Positions 34,074 through 42,946 of a DNA stretch of 64,000 nt are shown piece after piece. Origin of the DNA: CAYNKA01 sp964397655 (GTDB lineage: Bacteria > Spirochaetota > Spirochaetia > DTKZ01). A model generated the notes under the pieces. It searched no databases. It was not told the DNA's origin and worked only from the letters and a program-made list of their open reading frames with translations. Position 1 is the stretch's first letter. Each line of letters begins with the position of its first letter. Made by a program: the position numbers and the translations under genes. The stretch is taken from positions 1 to 64,000 of the forward strand of contig CAYNKA010000005.1 in NCBI GenBank assembly GCA_964397655.1, read 5' to 3'.

Positions 34074-35522
34074 TTAAAACGATGATTTCAGGATCTGCTC
34101 TTCCGTCGCTTCCGAGCCGGAGAGTTCCGCGAGGATTTTTCCGGATTTGAACACGTATATCCTGTCGCAGTACTGAAGCTCGTCCATCTCCGTCGTGTAC
34201 CAGACGAAGCTCCTGCCTCTCGCGCTTTCCTGGAGGATCAGCTTGTAGATTTCCTCCTTCGTACCCACGTCGACGCCTCTCGTCGGGTCGTCCATGAGCA
34301 CGATGGGAGATTCGGATTCGAGGCATCGCGCGAAGAGTACCTTCTGCTGGTTCCCGCCGCTCAGATTGAGGATGCAGGTATCGACCGAGTCGGTCTTGAT
34401 GTCGATCACCTTCTTCCATTTTTCCGCGACTTCGGCCTCCTTCGCGGGATTGATGAGCAGGAGCCGCTTCATCCTGTCGTAGACCTGGAGGGTGACGTTC
34501 TTCACGATCGACCAAAGGCCGAATACTCCGTCCGCCTGGCGGTCCCCCGGGATGAAGGTCACCGGCCCCCGGATCTCGTAGTCCCGGTTCCGCCGGTAAT
34601 CGAACAGGTCCAGAAGGAGCCTGGTCTGGCCGTGACCGGCGAGGCCGGTGAGCCCGACGATCTCCCCGGACCTGAGCCGGATCCGTCTTTCTCCGTTCTC
34701 GCCGGTCGGAGAGATCACGCAAGGAGAACCGGCGAAATCCTCGCCTCCCTTCCTTCCGCGGCCTTCCTGGCCGTTTCCGCCGAGCGGTCTCGCCTCGCCC
34801 ATGAGATCGATGATCGTGTCGCGCGTGGCCGTCTTGGTGTCGAGGATGCCGACGTTCCTCCCGTCCTTCATGACGACGATCCTGTTCGTGCAGGCGAGGA
34901 CCTCGTCGAGGAGGTGGGAGATGTAGATGCAGCTTATCGGCTTTCCCCGCAGGGAATTGAGGTATTTGATGAGCTGCCCGGACGTATGATGGTCCAGGGC
35001 GCTCGTCGGTTCGTCGAGGATGATGAGGCGCAGGGGGTGATCCGTCGTCGTGAAGGCCTTCGCGATCTCCACTATCTGTCTCTGGCCGAGGGAAAGATCC
35101 TCGATGATATCGGAAGACCGGATTCCGTGTTCCGGGAAGACGATGTCCAGGGTCTCCATGATTTTTTCTTCCGCTATCTTCTTCCATCCGTATCCCTTGA
35201 GCGAAGGATGGAAGACCCGCATGTTCTCGAGAACCGAAAGGTTGGGACAGAGGCTGAGTTCCTGGAAAACGACTCGAAGGCCGAGGCGGTTGGCTTCGAA
35301 CACGTCGTATGAATCCCCCTGCACCTTGCCGTCGATGACCAGGTCGCCGGAGGTCTGGGGGTAGGTGCCCGTGAGGATATTCACCATGGTGGACTTGCCG
35401 GCCCCGTTATGGCCGACCACGCCGAGGCATTCGCCCTCGAGGATCGAAAGGTCCACGTCCTTAAGCGCCTGTGAGTGAAGGAAGAATTTGTTGATCTTCT
35501 TCAATTCTGCGATGGTGTTCAT
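34074..35522 (-). CDS. Sugar-type ABC transporter ATPase (two-domain)
   Basis: 482 residues, tandem nucleotide-binding domains. Domain 1 has Walker A GHNGAGKST, signature LSLGQRQ and Walker B LIILDEPTSALD. Domain 2 keeps signature LSGGNQQ and VLMDDPTRGVD, but its P-loop reads GLAGHGQT and lacks the Lys, the usual asymmetry of RbsA/MglA-type ATPases. It powers import with the two downstream permeases. It is separated from the binding-protein gene by a stable intercistronic hairpin. Confidence 0.93.
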   Translation of the reverse strand: MNTIAELKKINKFFLHSQALKDVDLSILEGECLGVVGHNGAGKSTMVNILTGTYPQTSGDLVIDGKVQGDSYDVFEANRLGLRVVFQELSLCPNLSVLENMRVFHPSLKGYGWKKIAEEKIMETLDIVFPEHGIRSSDIIEDLSLGQRQIVEIAKAFTTTDHPLRLIILDEPTSALDHHTSGQLIKYLNSLRGKPISCIYISHLLDEVLACTNRIVVMKDGRNVGILDTKTATRDTIIDLMGEARPLGGNGQEGRGRKGGEDFAGSPCVISPTGENGERRIRLRSGEIVGLTGLAGHGQTRLLLDLFDYRRNRDYEIRGPVTFIPGDRQADGVFGLWSIVKNVTLQVYDRMKRLLLINPAKEAEVAEKWKKVIDIKTDSVDTCILNLSGGNQQKVLFARCLESESPIVLMDDPTRGVDVGTKEEIYKLILQESARGRSFVWYTTEMDELQYCDRIYVFKSGKILAELSGSEATEEQILKSSF

Positions 35523-35554
35523 CGGTTTTCACGCTCCCGCGATAGAACGTAAAG

Positions 35555-35578
35555 GTCCCGCGCCGGACGGCGCGGGAC
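35555..35578 (-). promoter_or_regulatory. Intercistronic stem-loop between binding-protein and ATPase genes
   Basis: A perfect 10-bp GC-rich stem (GTCCCGCGCC / GGCGCGGGAC) with a 4-nt loop and no T-run. Such hairpins downstream of binding-protein genes stabilise the upstream mRNA against 3' exonucleases and let the binding protein be made in excess. Confidence 0.6.
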
Positions 35579-35602
35579 ACGTTGGTCTCGAAAAACGGTC
35601 TC

Positions 35603-36667
35603 TCACTTCGGAAGCGGGTCCGCGGGTGCGGGCTTTCCGGCCTTCACGTTGCTGATGAGTTCCTTGACCCAGGACTGCGGATAATCGATGGTGGCGACTC
35701 CGCCCTTCTCCGTATGGGCGAGGAAGTAGTCGAGCTTGTCGCCGGGGATGGTGAGCGGCGGAAGCTTGATTTCCTTGGGGACATCCGATTTGTTGAGGAC
35801 TTCGACGGCCACCCAGAAAGCGATCTGGGCTACGCTCGGCGGGATGGTGCAGGAGGATGTCTGATAGCCGGATTTGTCCCTCATCTGTTTCCAGATCTCG
35901 AGCTCGTCGTACCGGTTTCCCATGAAGACGATGGGAATGGGGCGTCCCGCGGCCTCGAAGGCCTTCACCGCGCCGTAACCGTCTCCGCCCTGGGCCACGA
36001 CCGCGTCGATCTTCGGAAGAGAGGGGAGGATTCCCGCGACTTCCTTCTGGGCGACGGACTGGGTCCAGTTGCCGTACACTTCGCCGACGACCTTGAACTG
36101 CGGGTATTTCTGCAGGCCTTTCTGGATGCCGGCGTGGATGGCGTCGTTCACGTAGGTGCCCGCGAGTCCGCGGATCTCCAGGAGGTTTCCGCCCTGGGGA
36201 AGCCGGGTTGCGAGGTATTCGACCTCGGAGGCTCCGTAGAATTCGAAGTCGGTGAGGAGCCGGTAGGCCGACTGCTCGGTGATGGCGTTGTCGAAGGATA
36301 TGACCGGGATTCCGGCGTCGATTGCCTTCTTGACGGCTCCGTTCAACGCAGTCGGCGAGGCCGCGTTGAGAACGATCGCGTCGTAGCCTTCCAGGATCAG
36401 GTTCTGGATCTGAGCGGCCTGCTCGGCGGCGGAACTTTCGTTCGTCGTGAACGCAGGGCCGTCGGCGATGATTCCCGCGGCCTTGGCCTTGTCGACGGCG
36501 CTCTTCCAGTCTTTGAGCATCTGCTGCCGCCAGGAGTTGCCGGCATAGTCGTTGCTCAATGCGATGCGCCATTTCTTGCCGGCCGCCTTGGTTTCGGTTC
36601 CGCCGCCGGCGAAGGCGGCCCCGGCCACGATCAGCGCCACGAGGCATACGGAAAGGATTTTCTTCAT
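35603..36667 (-). CDS. Sugar-type ABC transporter periplasmic binding protein
   Basis: 354 residues: signal peptide (KKILSVCLVALIVAGAAFA) and a type-1 periplasmic binding fold (PF13407). The ligand-cleft motifs read ALSNDYAGNSWRQQML, IVLNAASPTALN and ISFDNAI. The chain is close in its first 60 mature residues to the lipoprotein at 40246-41316, suggesting the same class of ligand. AGGAGG precedes the ATG. It is first in the transport operon SBP-ATPase-permease-permease-cyclase. The ligand cannot be named from sequence. Confidence 0.9.
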   Translation of the reverse strand: MKKILSVCLVALIVAGAAFAGGGTETKAAGKKWRIALSNDYAGNSWRQQMLKDWKSAVDKAKAAGIIADGPAFTTNESSAAEQAAQIQNLILEGYDAIVLNAASPTALNGAVKKAIDAGIPVISFDNAITEQSAYRLLTDFEFYGASEVEYLATRLPQGGNLLEIRGLAGTYVNDAIHAGIQKGLQKYPQFKVVGEVYGNWTQSVAQKEVAGILPSLPKIDAVVAQGGDGYGAVKAFEAAGRPIPIVFMGNRYDELEIWKQMRDKSGYQTSSCTIPPSVAQIAFWVAVEVLNKSDVPKEIKLPPLTIPGDKLDYFLAHTEKGGVATIDYPQSWVKELISNVKAGKPAPADPLPK

Positions 36668-36779
36668 TCACGATCCTCCTTGAAAGGATTCGTCCTCCGC
36701 GAGGAAGGACGGTATTTCCTACAGTCTACGGGGTGGAACGGCAAGTCTGAAATGGAAAAGTTTTCGAAGATCGGGAATT

Positions 36780-38417
36780 TTATTCACTTCCGGACGTCGC
36801 CTTTCTCCGGAGGTACGCCGACGGCGAGAGGCCGAAGTGCTTCCTGAAGCACTTGCTGAAGTAGTACGGGTCGGAGTACCCGACCCGGCCCGCGACGTCC
36901 ATGATGGGCAGTAGCGGATCAGCGTCCATGAGTTCCTTCGCCTTCTTGAGCCTGAATTCCGTGAGATACTGGATGAGCGAAATCCCCAGTTCCTTCTTGA
37001 AGATGGTGCTGAGATAGGTGGCGGTGACCGACAGATGCTCCGCGGCCTGTTCGAGGGTGACGAACGACCTTCCGTAATTCCTCTCTATGTAGAGCTTCGC
37101 CTTCTGCACGACCTGCCGGGTCCTCGTCCTCGCGGTAAGGTCGATCTTCCTCTGCACGGAACCGATGAGCTCGATGATCCAATCCTCGAGTTCCTTGAGG
37201 GTCCCCAGAGAGCGGAGGACGGAAAAAACGTCCTTGTCCTCGAAGAATTCCTCCATGACGAGGTTGTTTTCCTCCATGAATTCGAGGACGACGCCGATGA
37301 GCTCCATGCAGTTCATCTCGCAGTAATGGCGGGGCGGCCGCAGGGCGGCGAGACCCCGGAGCCTGTTCTTCAGAAACGTCTCGGCCTCGCCCTCCTTCCC
37401 GCCCCGAAGCATCAGGAGGAACCCGTCCCGCTCCGCCGCGTCGAAGAAATCCGCCTGAGGAAGTGACTTCGACCGTTGAGGGACGTCCTCGAACAGCCGG
37501 ATCCGCTTGGCTCCCGAATAGAAGGACTCCTCGAGCGCCGTCTCCGCCTCGCGGTAAGATCGAGGAATTTCGGCGGCTTTTGCCGCGGCAAGCCCGAACC
37601 CGCAGGAGACGACATAGCGGCCGGAAAGCCGATCGCTCGACATGAGGACCTCCGCCATCCGATAGTAGGCCTTGTCCTTCCTCCGAGTCGTACTCGCGTC
37701 CTCGTTCATGAGCAGGACGAGACGCCCGGTTTCGTCGGAAAAGAACTCGTACGGAGGGAAGTCCGACCACCATTCGGGGGGAAGACCGGTCAGGATCTCC
37801 TTGAGTTCCTGGGAACTCACGAGTACCGTCCAGTGCTTTTCCGGCCTCCTGATCTCGAACAGGGCGACGACGAAATCGGCGGGAACGAGTTCGCAGCGGA
37901 AGAGACGGAACCGATCCAGGACCACGTTCTCGGCGAGCGAATGCCCCTCGGTGAGAAGCAGGCGGAGGAAACGTTCGCGGACCGGGAGGCTGACCGCATC
38001 GCCGGACAGGTCCGAGAGGCTGGACTTCTCCTCGTTCAGGATCGCGTCCTTCGCCGCAGCCAGGGCGATCTCGAATTCCTCCGGATTGATCGGCTTCAGG
38101 ATGTAGTTGAGCACTCCGGCCTTTATCGCCTGAAGCGCGTACTGGAAGTCCTCGTAGCCCGTGAGGATTATGATCTTCACCTCGGGGTGGGACGACCTGA
38201 GCCTTCTCGTGACCTCGAGGCCGTTGAAAAAGGGAATGTTGATGTCCAGGATGACGAGGCGGGGGCGGAGTTCATCCACGAGCCTTATCGCGGTCTCCCC
38301 GTCCTCCGCCTCGCCGACGATGCGGAATCCGAGTCCTTCCCAATCGACGGATTTCCTGATGAGACTCCGGATGAGGTACTCGTCGTCCACGATCAAAACC
38401 GAAACGAGCATGTCCAT
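36780..38417 (-). CDS. YesN-like response regulator with AraC-type DNA-binding domain
   Basis: 545 residues. CheY-like receiver at 1-125 with acidic pocket (DDE 11-13), phospho-Asp58 (ILDIN) and Lys in YILKP; a ~290-residue middle region; then two helix-turn-helix motifs of the AraC family at ~440-540 (LEQAAEHLSVTATYLSTIFKKELG; VAGRVGYSDPYYFSKCFRKHFGLSPSAYL). It probably activates the adjacent transporter operon (start 36667) when phosphorylated by the kinase encoded just upstream (38442-40244). Confidence 0.92.
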   Translation of the reverse strand: MDMLVSVLIVDDEYLIRSLIRKSVDWEGLGFRIVGEAEDGETAIRLVDELRPRLVILDINIPFFNGLEVTRRLRSSHPEVKIIILTGYEDFQYALQAIKAGVLNYILKPINPEEFEIALAAAKDAILNEEKSSLSDLSGDAVSLPVRERFLRLLLTEGHSLAENVVLDRFRLFRCELVPADFVVALFEIRRPEKHWTVLVSSQELKEILTGLPPEWWSDFPPYEFFSDETGRLVLLMNEDASTTRRKDKAYYRMAEVLMSSDRLSGRYVVSCGFGLAAAKAAEIPRSYREAETALEESFYSGAKRIRLFEDVPQRSKSLPQADFFDAAERDGFLLMLRGGKEGEAETFLKNRLRGLAALRPPRHYCEMNCMELIGVVLEFMEENNLVMEEFFEDKDVFSVLRSLGTLKELEDWIIELIGSVQRKIDLTARTRTRQVVQKAKLYIERNYGRSFVTLEQAAEHLSVTATYLSTIFKKELGISLIQYLTEFRLKKAKELMDADPLLPIMDVAGRVGYSDPYYFSKCFRKHFGLSPSAYLRRKATSGSE

Positions 38418-38441
38418 GTTTTCGATATCCCGTTCATTCCC

Positions 38442-40244
38442 TCATTCGATGGTCGACGGCAGCCTCACGTGGACCTTCGTCCAATAACCCGCGCGGCTTT
38501 CCACGGTAAGTCCGTACTGTTCGCCGAAGCAGAGCTTTATTCTCTGGTCCACGCTCGAAAGGCCGAAGCCCTTCCCGCCGGCGCCGGACGCCGTCCTCGA
38601 AAGGATGGAGGCGGCCTGCCCCGATTCCATTCCGATTCCGTTGTCCATGACCGAAATGCGGATGAGACCGTCGCCTTCGAGCAGTCCCCTGATCCAAATC
38701 TTGCCCTTCCTTCTCACGTTTTTCAAGCCGTGATAGATGGAGTTCTCCACGATGGGTTGAAGGGAAAGTTTCACGATCTTCGCCGGAAGGATGGCATCGT
38801 CCACGTCCAGGTGCACGTCGAATTTGTCCTTGTACCTGAGGCCCTGGATCGTGAGATAGTGCCGGATGATGTTCACCTCGTCCCTGATTTCGACGACCGG
38901 CTTCCCCCCGCTCAGGACTCCCCGGTAGAACATGGAAAGCGATTTCCCGAGCTTGTAGGCGTCCTCGTTCCGCTCGAGCTGGGCGAGGGCGCAGATGCTT
39001 TCCAGGGAATTGTAGAGGAAATGGGGGTGGATCTGGGATTGCAGGGCCACGAGCTCGAGTTCCCTCTGGTGCTTCTGCTCGACGTACACGAGGTCGACGA
39101 GGCCCGCGATCCTTTCGACCATCTCGTTGAAGGTCCTGGAAAGCCTCCCGATCTCGTCCTCCCCCCTGACCGCGACTCGGATCTGGAGGTCCCCGTGGGC
39201 GGCGTCCTCCATGGAATCCGACAACTCCTTGATCGGCTTGGAGACCGCCCGGGATATCGAGAAAGCGAAGGCGATTTCGAGGAGGATGCAGACGAATCCG
39301 ATGAGGTAGATGAAGAGCGTGATCCGTTGGCTGTAGTCCATGAGTTCGTTGAGGGGCACGATTCCGATGATGACCCAGCCGAGACGCTCGAGGAAATTGG
39401 AGATCACCACGAAACGTTCCTTGCCGAAGGTGTGGACGGTTCCCTTGAGGTCGTAGGACTTGAACCACTCGTAATATTGGTTCCGGAGGAATTCGGTGTA
39501 CAACCCGTAATCCTTGGTTTCGGGGAAGATCATGACGCCCTGGCGGTTCGCCACGAGGAAACGCCCGGTCTTTCCGTAATCGAGGTGGCTGTAGAGCTTG
39601 GAGAAGATGCTTTCGTTCAGGTCCACCTTGATGATTCCGATCACCTCGCCTACGTTCCCCTTGAGGACCGTCCTGAACATGGTGACGCCGGAAGAGGAGG
39701 AATTCACGGCGGAATACATGAGGGTTCTCGGGTCGATCCAGAGGCTCTTTCCCTTCGCCTCGGTCACCATCCTGACGAGTTCCGTGGACAAGGGGGCCTT
39801 GTTCGGCTCCTTGCCGTAATTGAGGGAGCCGGACCCGACCAGGGTGCCGTCCAGCCTGTAGGCGGAAATGCTGTCCACGAAATTCTTCTGGTACAGGATC
39901 TTCGCCAGGATGGAGCGGACGAGGAAGTAATTGTCCAGGCCCTCGTGTTCCCCCGAGGAATTCGACTTGGAGAGGATGGATTGGACCACGGGATCGCCGG
40001 CCACCCTCGCGGCCCCGGTTTCGATGTCGTTGAGCACGTTGTCCAGACTCTGAATGATGATGTCGAGGCTCTGTCTCGTGTTGCCGATGATGCGCTCGAG
40101 CATGATGTCCGAGACGACCCGGGTGGCGATGAACCCCGAGAGCAGGATGAGGATAAGGATGATGATGAAATTCGGTATGTAGATCTTCTTCGAAAGCGAG
40201 AGGTCCAGGTACCGCTGGCGGACTCTTCGGAGAAGGTTCTTCAC
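38442..40244 (-). CDS. YesM-like sensor histidine kinase
   Basis: 600 residues. Transmembrane helix at ~25-47, a ~260-residue extracytoplasmic dCache-like sensor, second helix at ~305-325, HAMP linker, His_kinase domain with phospho-His in QSQIHPHFLYNSLES (the LytS/YesM type), and an ATPase domain ending with DNGIGME and GFGLSSVDQRIKL. It lies 1 nt after the sensor lipoprotein stop and 24 nt before the regulator, forming one operon. Confidence 0.92.
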   Translation of the reverse strand: MKNLLRRVRQRYLDLSLSKKIYIPNFIIILILILLSGFIATRVVSDIMLERIIGNTRQSLDIIIQSLDNVLNDIETGAARVAGDPVVQSILSKSNSSGEHEGLDNYFLVRSILAKILYQKNFVDSISAYRLDGTLVGSGSLNYGKEPNKAPLSTELVRMVTEAKGKSLWIDPRTLMYSAVNSSSSGVTMFRTVLKGNVGEVIGIIKVDLNESIFSKLYSHLDYGKTGRFLVANRQGVMIFPETKDYGLYTEFLRNQYYEWFKSYDLKGTVHTFGKERFVVISNFLERLGWVIIGIVPLNELMDYSQRITLFIYLIGFVCILLEIAFAFSISRAVSKPIKELSDSMEDAAHGDLQIRVAVRGEDEIGRLSRTFNEMVERIAGLVDLVYVEQKHQRELELVALQSQIHPHFLYNSLESICALAQLERNEDAYKLGKSLSMFYRGVLSGGKPVVEIRDEVNIIRHYLTIQGLRYKDKFDVHLDVDDAILPAKIVKLSLQPIVENSIYHGLKNVRRKGKIWIRGLLEGDGLIRISVMDNGIGMESGQAASILSRTASGAGGKGFGLSSVDQRIKLCFGEQYGLTVESRAGYWTKVHVRLPSTIE

Positions 40245-40245
40245 C

Positions 40246-41316
40246 TCACTTGATCTCCTTCAGCGCGGAATCGGGAAGATCCGTGTCCACGAAGATCGAA
40301 TCGGAAAATTCGGACTTGACGTACCTCTCCGCGTCCTTTCCGGTGAGCATCCGGGGTTCGATCTTCACCCACTTCTCGACCTGCTCGCCGCGCAGAAGTT
40401 TCAGAGCGGTGAGAAGGGCCACCTTGCTCTGCCAGGTCGGAGAGGAGATGGAGGCGAAATCGAATTTCTCGCTGTTCGTGCGATGGCTCATGTAGAGCTT
40501 GAAGAGGCCGTTGTAATCGTCGCCCGTTATCGGCACGAGGGGACGTCCGGCCGCGAGGAGCGCCTTGAGGGCTCCGGCCGCGACCTGGCCGCCGTCCGTC
40601 CAGATCCCGTCGATTCTCGGATGCTTCGCGATCAATTCCGCCATGACCGATCTGGCGCGATCCTCCTGCCAGAACGCGTCCCGGTAGGCCGCCACCTTCA
40701 CGCTCGTGGCCTTGAGGACGTCCAGGGCGCCTTCGAGGGCGACGGTGGTTCCCGGATTTCCCGGAATGCCGCCGAGCATGATGAGAGTCCCCGTGCCGCC
40801 CATGCGTTTCACGAGCCATTCGGCCCAGCGGCGGCCCCGTTCACGTTCGTCCGGGCCGACATAGACGGAGTAGCTTTCGGGATCTTCAAGAGGCAGGTTG
40901 AAATGAACGACTTTTATGCCCTTCTGCACCGCACGCCTCAATACAGGGGTGACGGCTTGGGACGAATTCGGGATGAGGAGGATGGCGTCCACCCTCCTTG
41001 CGACGAGGGTTTCGAGGTCGGCCGTCTGTTTGTTGAGATCGCCCTGACCGTCCAGGACGATGAGTTCCAGCTCCGGATGCTTCTCGGCCTCCTGCTTCAG
41101 GGACGTGAGCATTTCCGCCCTCCAGGAATTGGCGGAAAAGCCGTTGCTGAATCCGACGAGAAAGCGTCGCTGGTAATGGGATGTCTTCGCATCCTCCTCG
41201 CCCGCCGCCGTCCTGCCCCTTGAGCAGGATCCGAAAAGGAGGGCGAGCGAAGCGAGAAGGCAGGCAACTATGCGGCCGCGGAGGGATGGACCGCGAAAGG
41301 GACACAGGAACCTCAT
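40246..41316 (-). CDS. Periplasmic sugar-binding lipoprotein, probable kinase sensor
   Basis: 356 residues from the ATG at 41316 (AAGGA upstream). Signal peptide with lipobox LFGSC (Cys ~31), then a type-1 periplasmic binding fold (FLVGFSNGFSANSWRAEML; LLIPNSSQAV; VPITGDDYNGLFKLY). It resembles the transporter binding protein at 35603-36667. Being lipid-anchored and 1 nt from a YesM kinase gene, it probably senses ligand and presents it to the kinase, a three-component arrangement known for some xylose and other sugar sensors. Confidence 0.88.
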   Translation of the reverse strand: MRFLCPFRGPSLRGRIVACLLASLALLFGSCSRGRTAAGEEDAKTSHYQRRFLVGFSNGFSANSWRAEMLTSLKQEAEKHPELELIVLDGQGDLNKQTADLETLVARRVDAILLIPNSSQAVTPVLRRAVQKGIKVVHFNLPLEDPESYSVYVGPDERERGRRWAEWLVKRMGGTGTLIMLGGIPGNPGTTVALEGALDVLKATSVKVAAYRDAFWQEDRARSVMAELIAKHPRIDGIWTDGGQVAAGALKALLAAGRPLVPITGDDYNGLFKLYMSHRTNSEKFDFASISSPTWQSKVALLTALKLLRGEQVEKWVKIEPRMLTGKDAERYVKSEFSDSIFVDTDLPDSALKEIK

Positions 41317-41460
41317 CGGACATCCTTTGTGTGAACGGCGTTCAGGACGTAATCCAGTATAGCCCTTGGGAGGCGGAAAAGAAACGAAAAAAAGAGGCTC
41401 GGGCCTTTTCAAGGCTCCCCGGAGCGGAAGGAATCATGATGTCCGAAAACGCTTCGTTTT

Positions 41461-42501
41461 TCAGGCGAGGCCGGCGCTGACGATCCTGCCGACGAAATCG
41501 TCCTCGAGGATCGTCGTGAAGCTGTCGCCCAGAGTCCTCTGGAGGACGAACCTCACCCTTCCCCCGCGCTTCTTCTTGTCCCTTCCCATGGCGGCGAGTA
41601 TGTCTTCGGCCCGCACCGAGCCGATCCTTTCCGCATAGCCGCATGAGAGAAGCAGCCGCCTCGCCCGCTCCGCGTACGCCGCGTCGGTCTCTCCGAGGTC
41701 GAGTCCTGCTTCCAGGGCCCGGAACATGCCCCAGGCGACGGCTTCGCCGTGGGTGAATCGAGCGAATCCCGTAGCCGCTTCGAGGCCGTGCCCGAAGGTA
41801 TGGCCGAGGTTGAGATGGCTGCGGATGCCGTTCTCCGTCGGGTCATCAACGGCGAATCTCGCCTTCACGAGGAGGGATCTCTTGACCAGCTCGAAAAGAA
41901 AGGACCCGTCCCGGAACGCCGGCAAGGAAGAGGACCGCGATCCCTCCTCGAGAAGATCGAAGAGTTCGGAGTCTCCGAGCATGGCAGATTTCACGACCTC
42001 GGCGAGACCGCTCCGGAATTCCCTTTCCGGCAGGCGATCTAGGAATCCCACCGAGAGCATGACCTTTTCCGCGGGAAAGAAGGTTCCCACCGTGTTTTTG
42101 TATCCCTGGAAATTGATCGCGGTCTTTCCGCCGAACGAGGCGTCCACCATGGCGAGGAGGCTCGTCGGCACGAGTTCGAGACGGGCTCCGCGCATGTAGA
42201 TAGAGGCAGCGAAGGCGGTGAGGTCGCAGATCATTCCGCCCCCTACGCCGACGAACAGTGAATCCCGCGCCATTCCCCTCGAGAGCGCGGCGGACAGGAT
42301 CCGGCCCGCGCCTTCCCAGGCTTTGGATCCCTCGCCGGGCTCCAGGACAACCGAACCTTCGGGAAGGGCGGGAAAGAGGGCGGAGGTGTTCGCGTCGAAG
42401 ACGTGGAGCCGTTCGGCGGAATCCTCCGGGATGTACGGTTCGTCCGAAAAAACGAGCCGGGTACCGCCCTGCCCTACGGAGAAAGTGAGGACTTCCTTCA
42501 T
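41461..42501 (-). CDS. aroB: 3-dehydroquinate synthase
   Basis: 346 residues. Second step of the shikimate pathway: DAHP to 3-dehydroquinate, NAD and Zn dependent. VGVGGGMICDLTAFAASIYMRG is the NAD-binding signature; TSLLAMVDASFGGKTAIN and HLNLGHTFGHGLE supply the metal ligands and active-site Lys/His. It lies 9 nt after an ArsR-type regulator gene on the same strand, so they are probably co-transcribed, an unusual pairing. Confidence 0.95.
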   Translation of the reverse strand: MKEVLTFSVGQGGTRLVFSDEPYIPEDSAERLHVFDANTSALFPALPEGSVVLEPGEGSKAWEGAGRILSAALSRGMARDSLFVGVGGGMICDLTAFAASIYMRGARLELVPTSLLAMVDASFGGKTAINFQGYKNTVGTFFPAEKVMLSVGFLDRLPEREFRSGLAEVVKSAMLGDSELFDLLEEGSRSSSLPAFRDGSFLFELVKRSLLVKARFAVDDPTENGIRSHLNLGHTFGHGLEAATGFARFTHGEAVAWGMFRALEAGLDLGETDAAYAERARRLLLSCGYAERIGSVRAEDILAAMGRDKKKRGGRVRFVLQRTLGDSFTTILEDDFVGRIVSAGLA

Positions 42502-42510
42502 GGGAGCGCC

Positions 42511-42810
42511 CTATTTCTTCATCGAGGTCATGGATCGAATGATGCTCTTCACGAAGGGGTCGACGATGGAATAGATCCTCTTGTTTCCCTGCACCTGGGA
42601 TTGCACGATCCCCTTGTCCTTGAGCACCGCGAGGTGCTGCGAAACGACGGGCTGCGGCTGCTTCAGGCAGACCCAGAGCTCGGAAACGCAGGGTTCTTCC
42701 TGCCGTTCTATCATGCAGAGCAGTTTGAGTCGGATAGGATGGCCGCAGACCTTGAGTTTCTGTGCCGATTCCTCCAATAAACTTTCCGAGCAGCAATCTG
42801 TGAATTCCAT
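42511..42810 (-). CDS. ArsR-family transcriptional regulator
   Basis: 99 residues, winged helix-turn-helix: LKVCGHPIRLKLLCMI, then recognition helix QPQPVVSQHLAVLKDKGIV and a wing ending in KRIYSI. Cysteines are frequent: a Cys pair at residues 6-7, and PCVSELWVCL, which sits where ArsR/SmtB metal sensors carry their ELCVCDL box, so metal or thiol sensing is possible. The ATG at 42810 is chosen because the promoter start point falls just before it; no ribosome site is seen. aroB follows 9 nt later. Confidence 0.85.
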   Translation of the reverse strand: MEFTDCCSESLLEESAQKLKVCGHPIRLKLLCMIERQEEPCVSELWVCLKQPQPVVSQHLAVLKDKGIVQSQVQGNKRIYSIVDPFVKSIIRSMTSMKK

Positions 42811-42819
42811 ATATAGAAA

Positions 42820-42848
42820 TAGATACACTTATTTCGTCATTTGTGCAA
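42820..42848 (-). promoter_or_regulatory. Promoter of arsR-aroB
   Basis: Minus-strand TTGCAC (42843-42848), a 17-bp spacer and TATCTA (42820-42825). Transcription would begin near 42813, about three bases from the ATG at 42810. Confidence 0.5.
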
Positions 42849-42946
42849 TGCTCGATCGGACGATGTCTCGCACGGGAGAATCGCTCGATGGAATCGGCGA
42901 GGGCTCAGGGCCTGCGAGCCGCTTCCGCGCCGGGGGCGAGGCTCGG

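Noticed and set aside
37476..40253. 925-codon plus-strand open frame
   Set aside because: Antisense to the YesN/YesM genes; codon-bias shadow with no recognisable domain. Long antisense frames are common in this GC-rich sequence.
41446..41462. GAAAACG/CGTTTTT hairpin after aroB as a terminator
   Set aside because: Only about 6-7 AT-rich pairs with a 3-nt loop; too weak to call.
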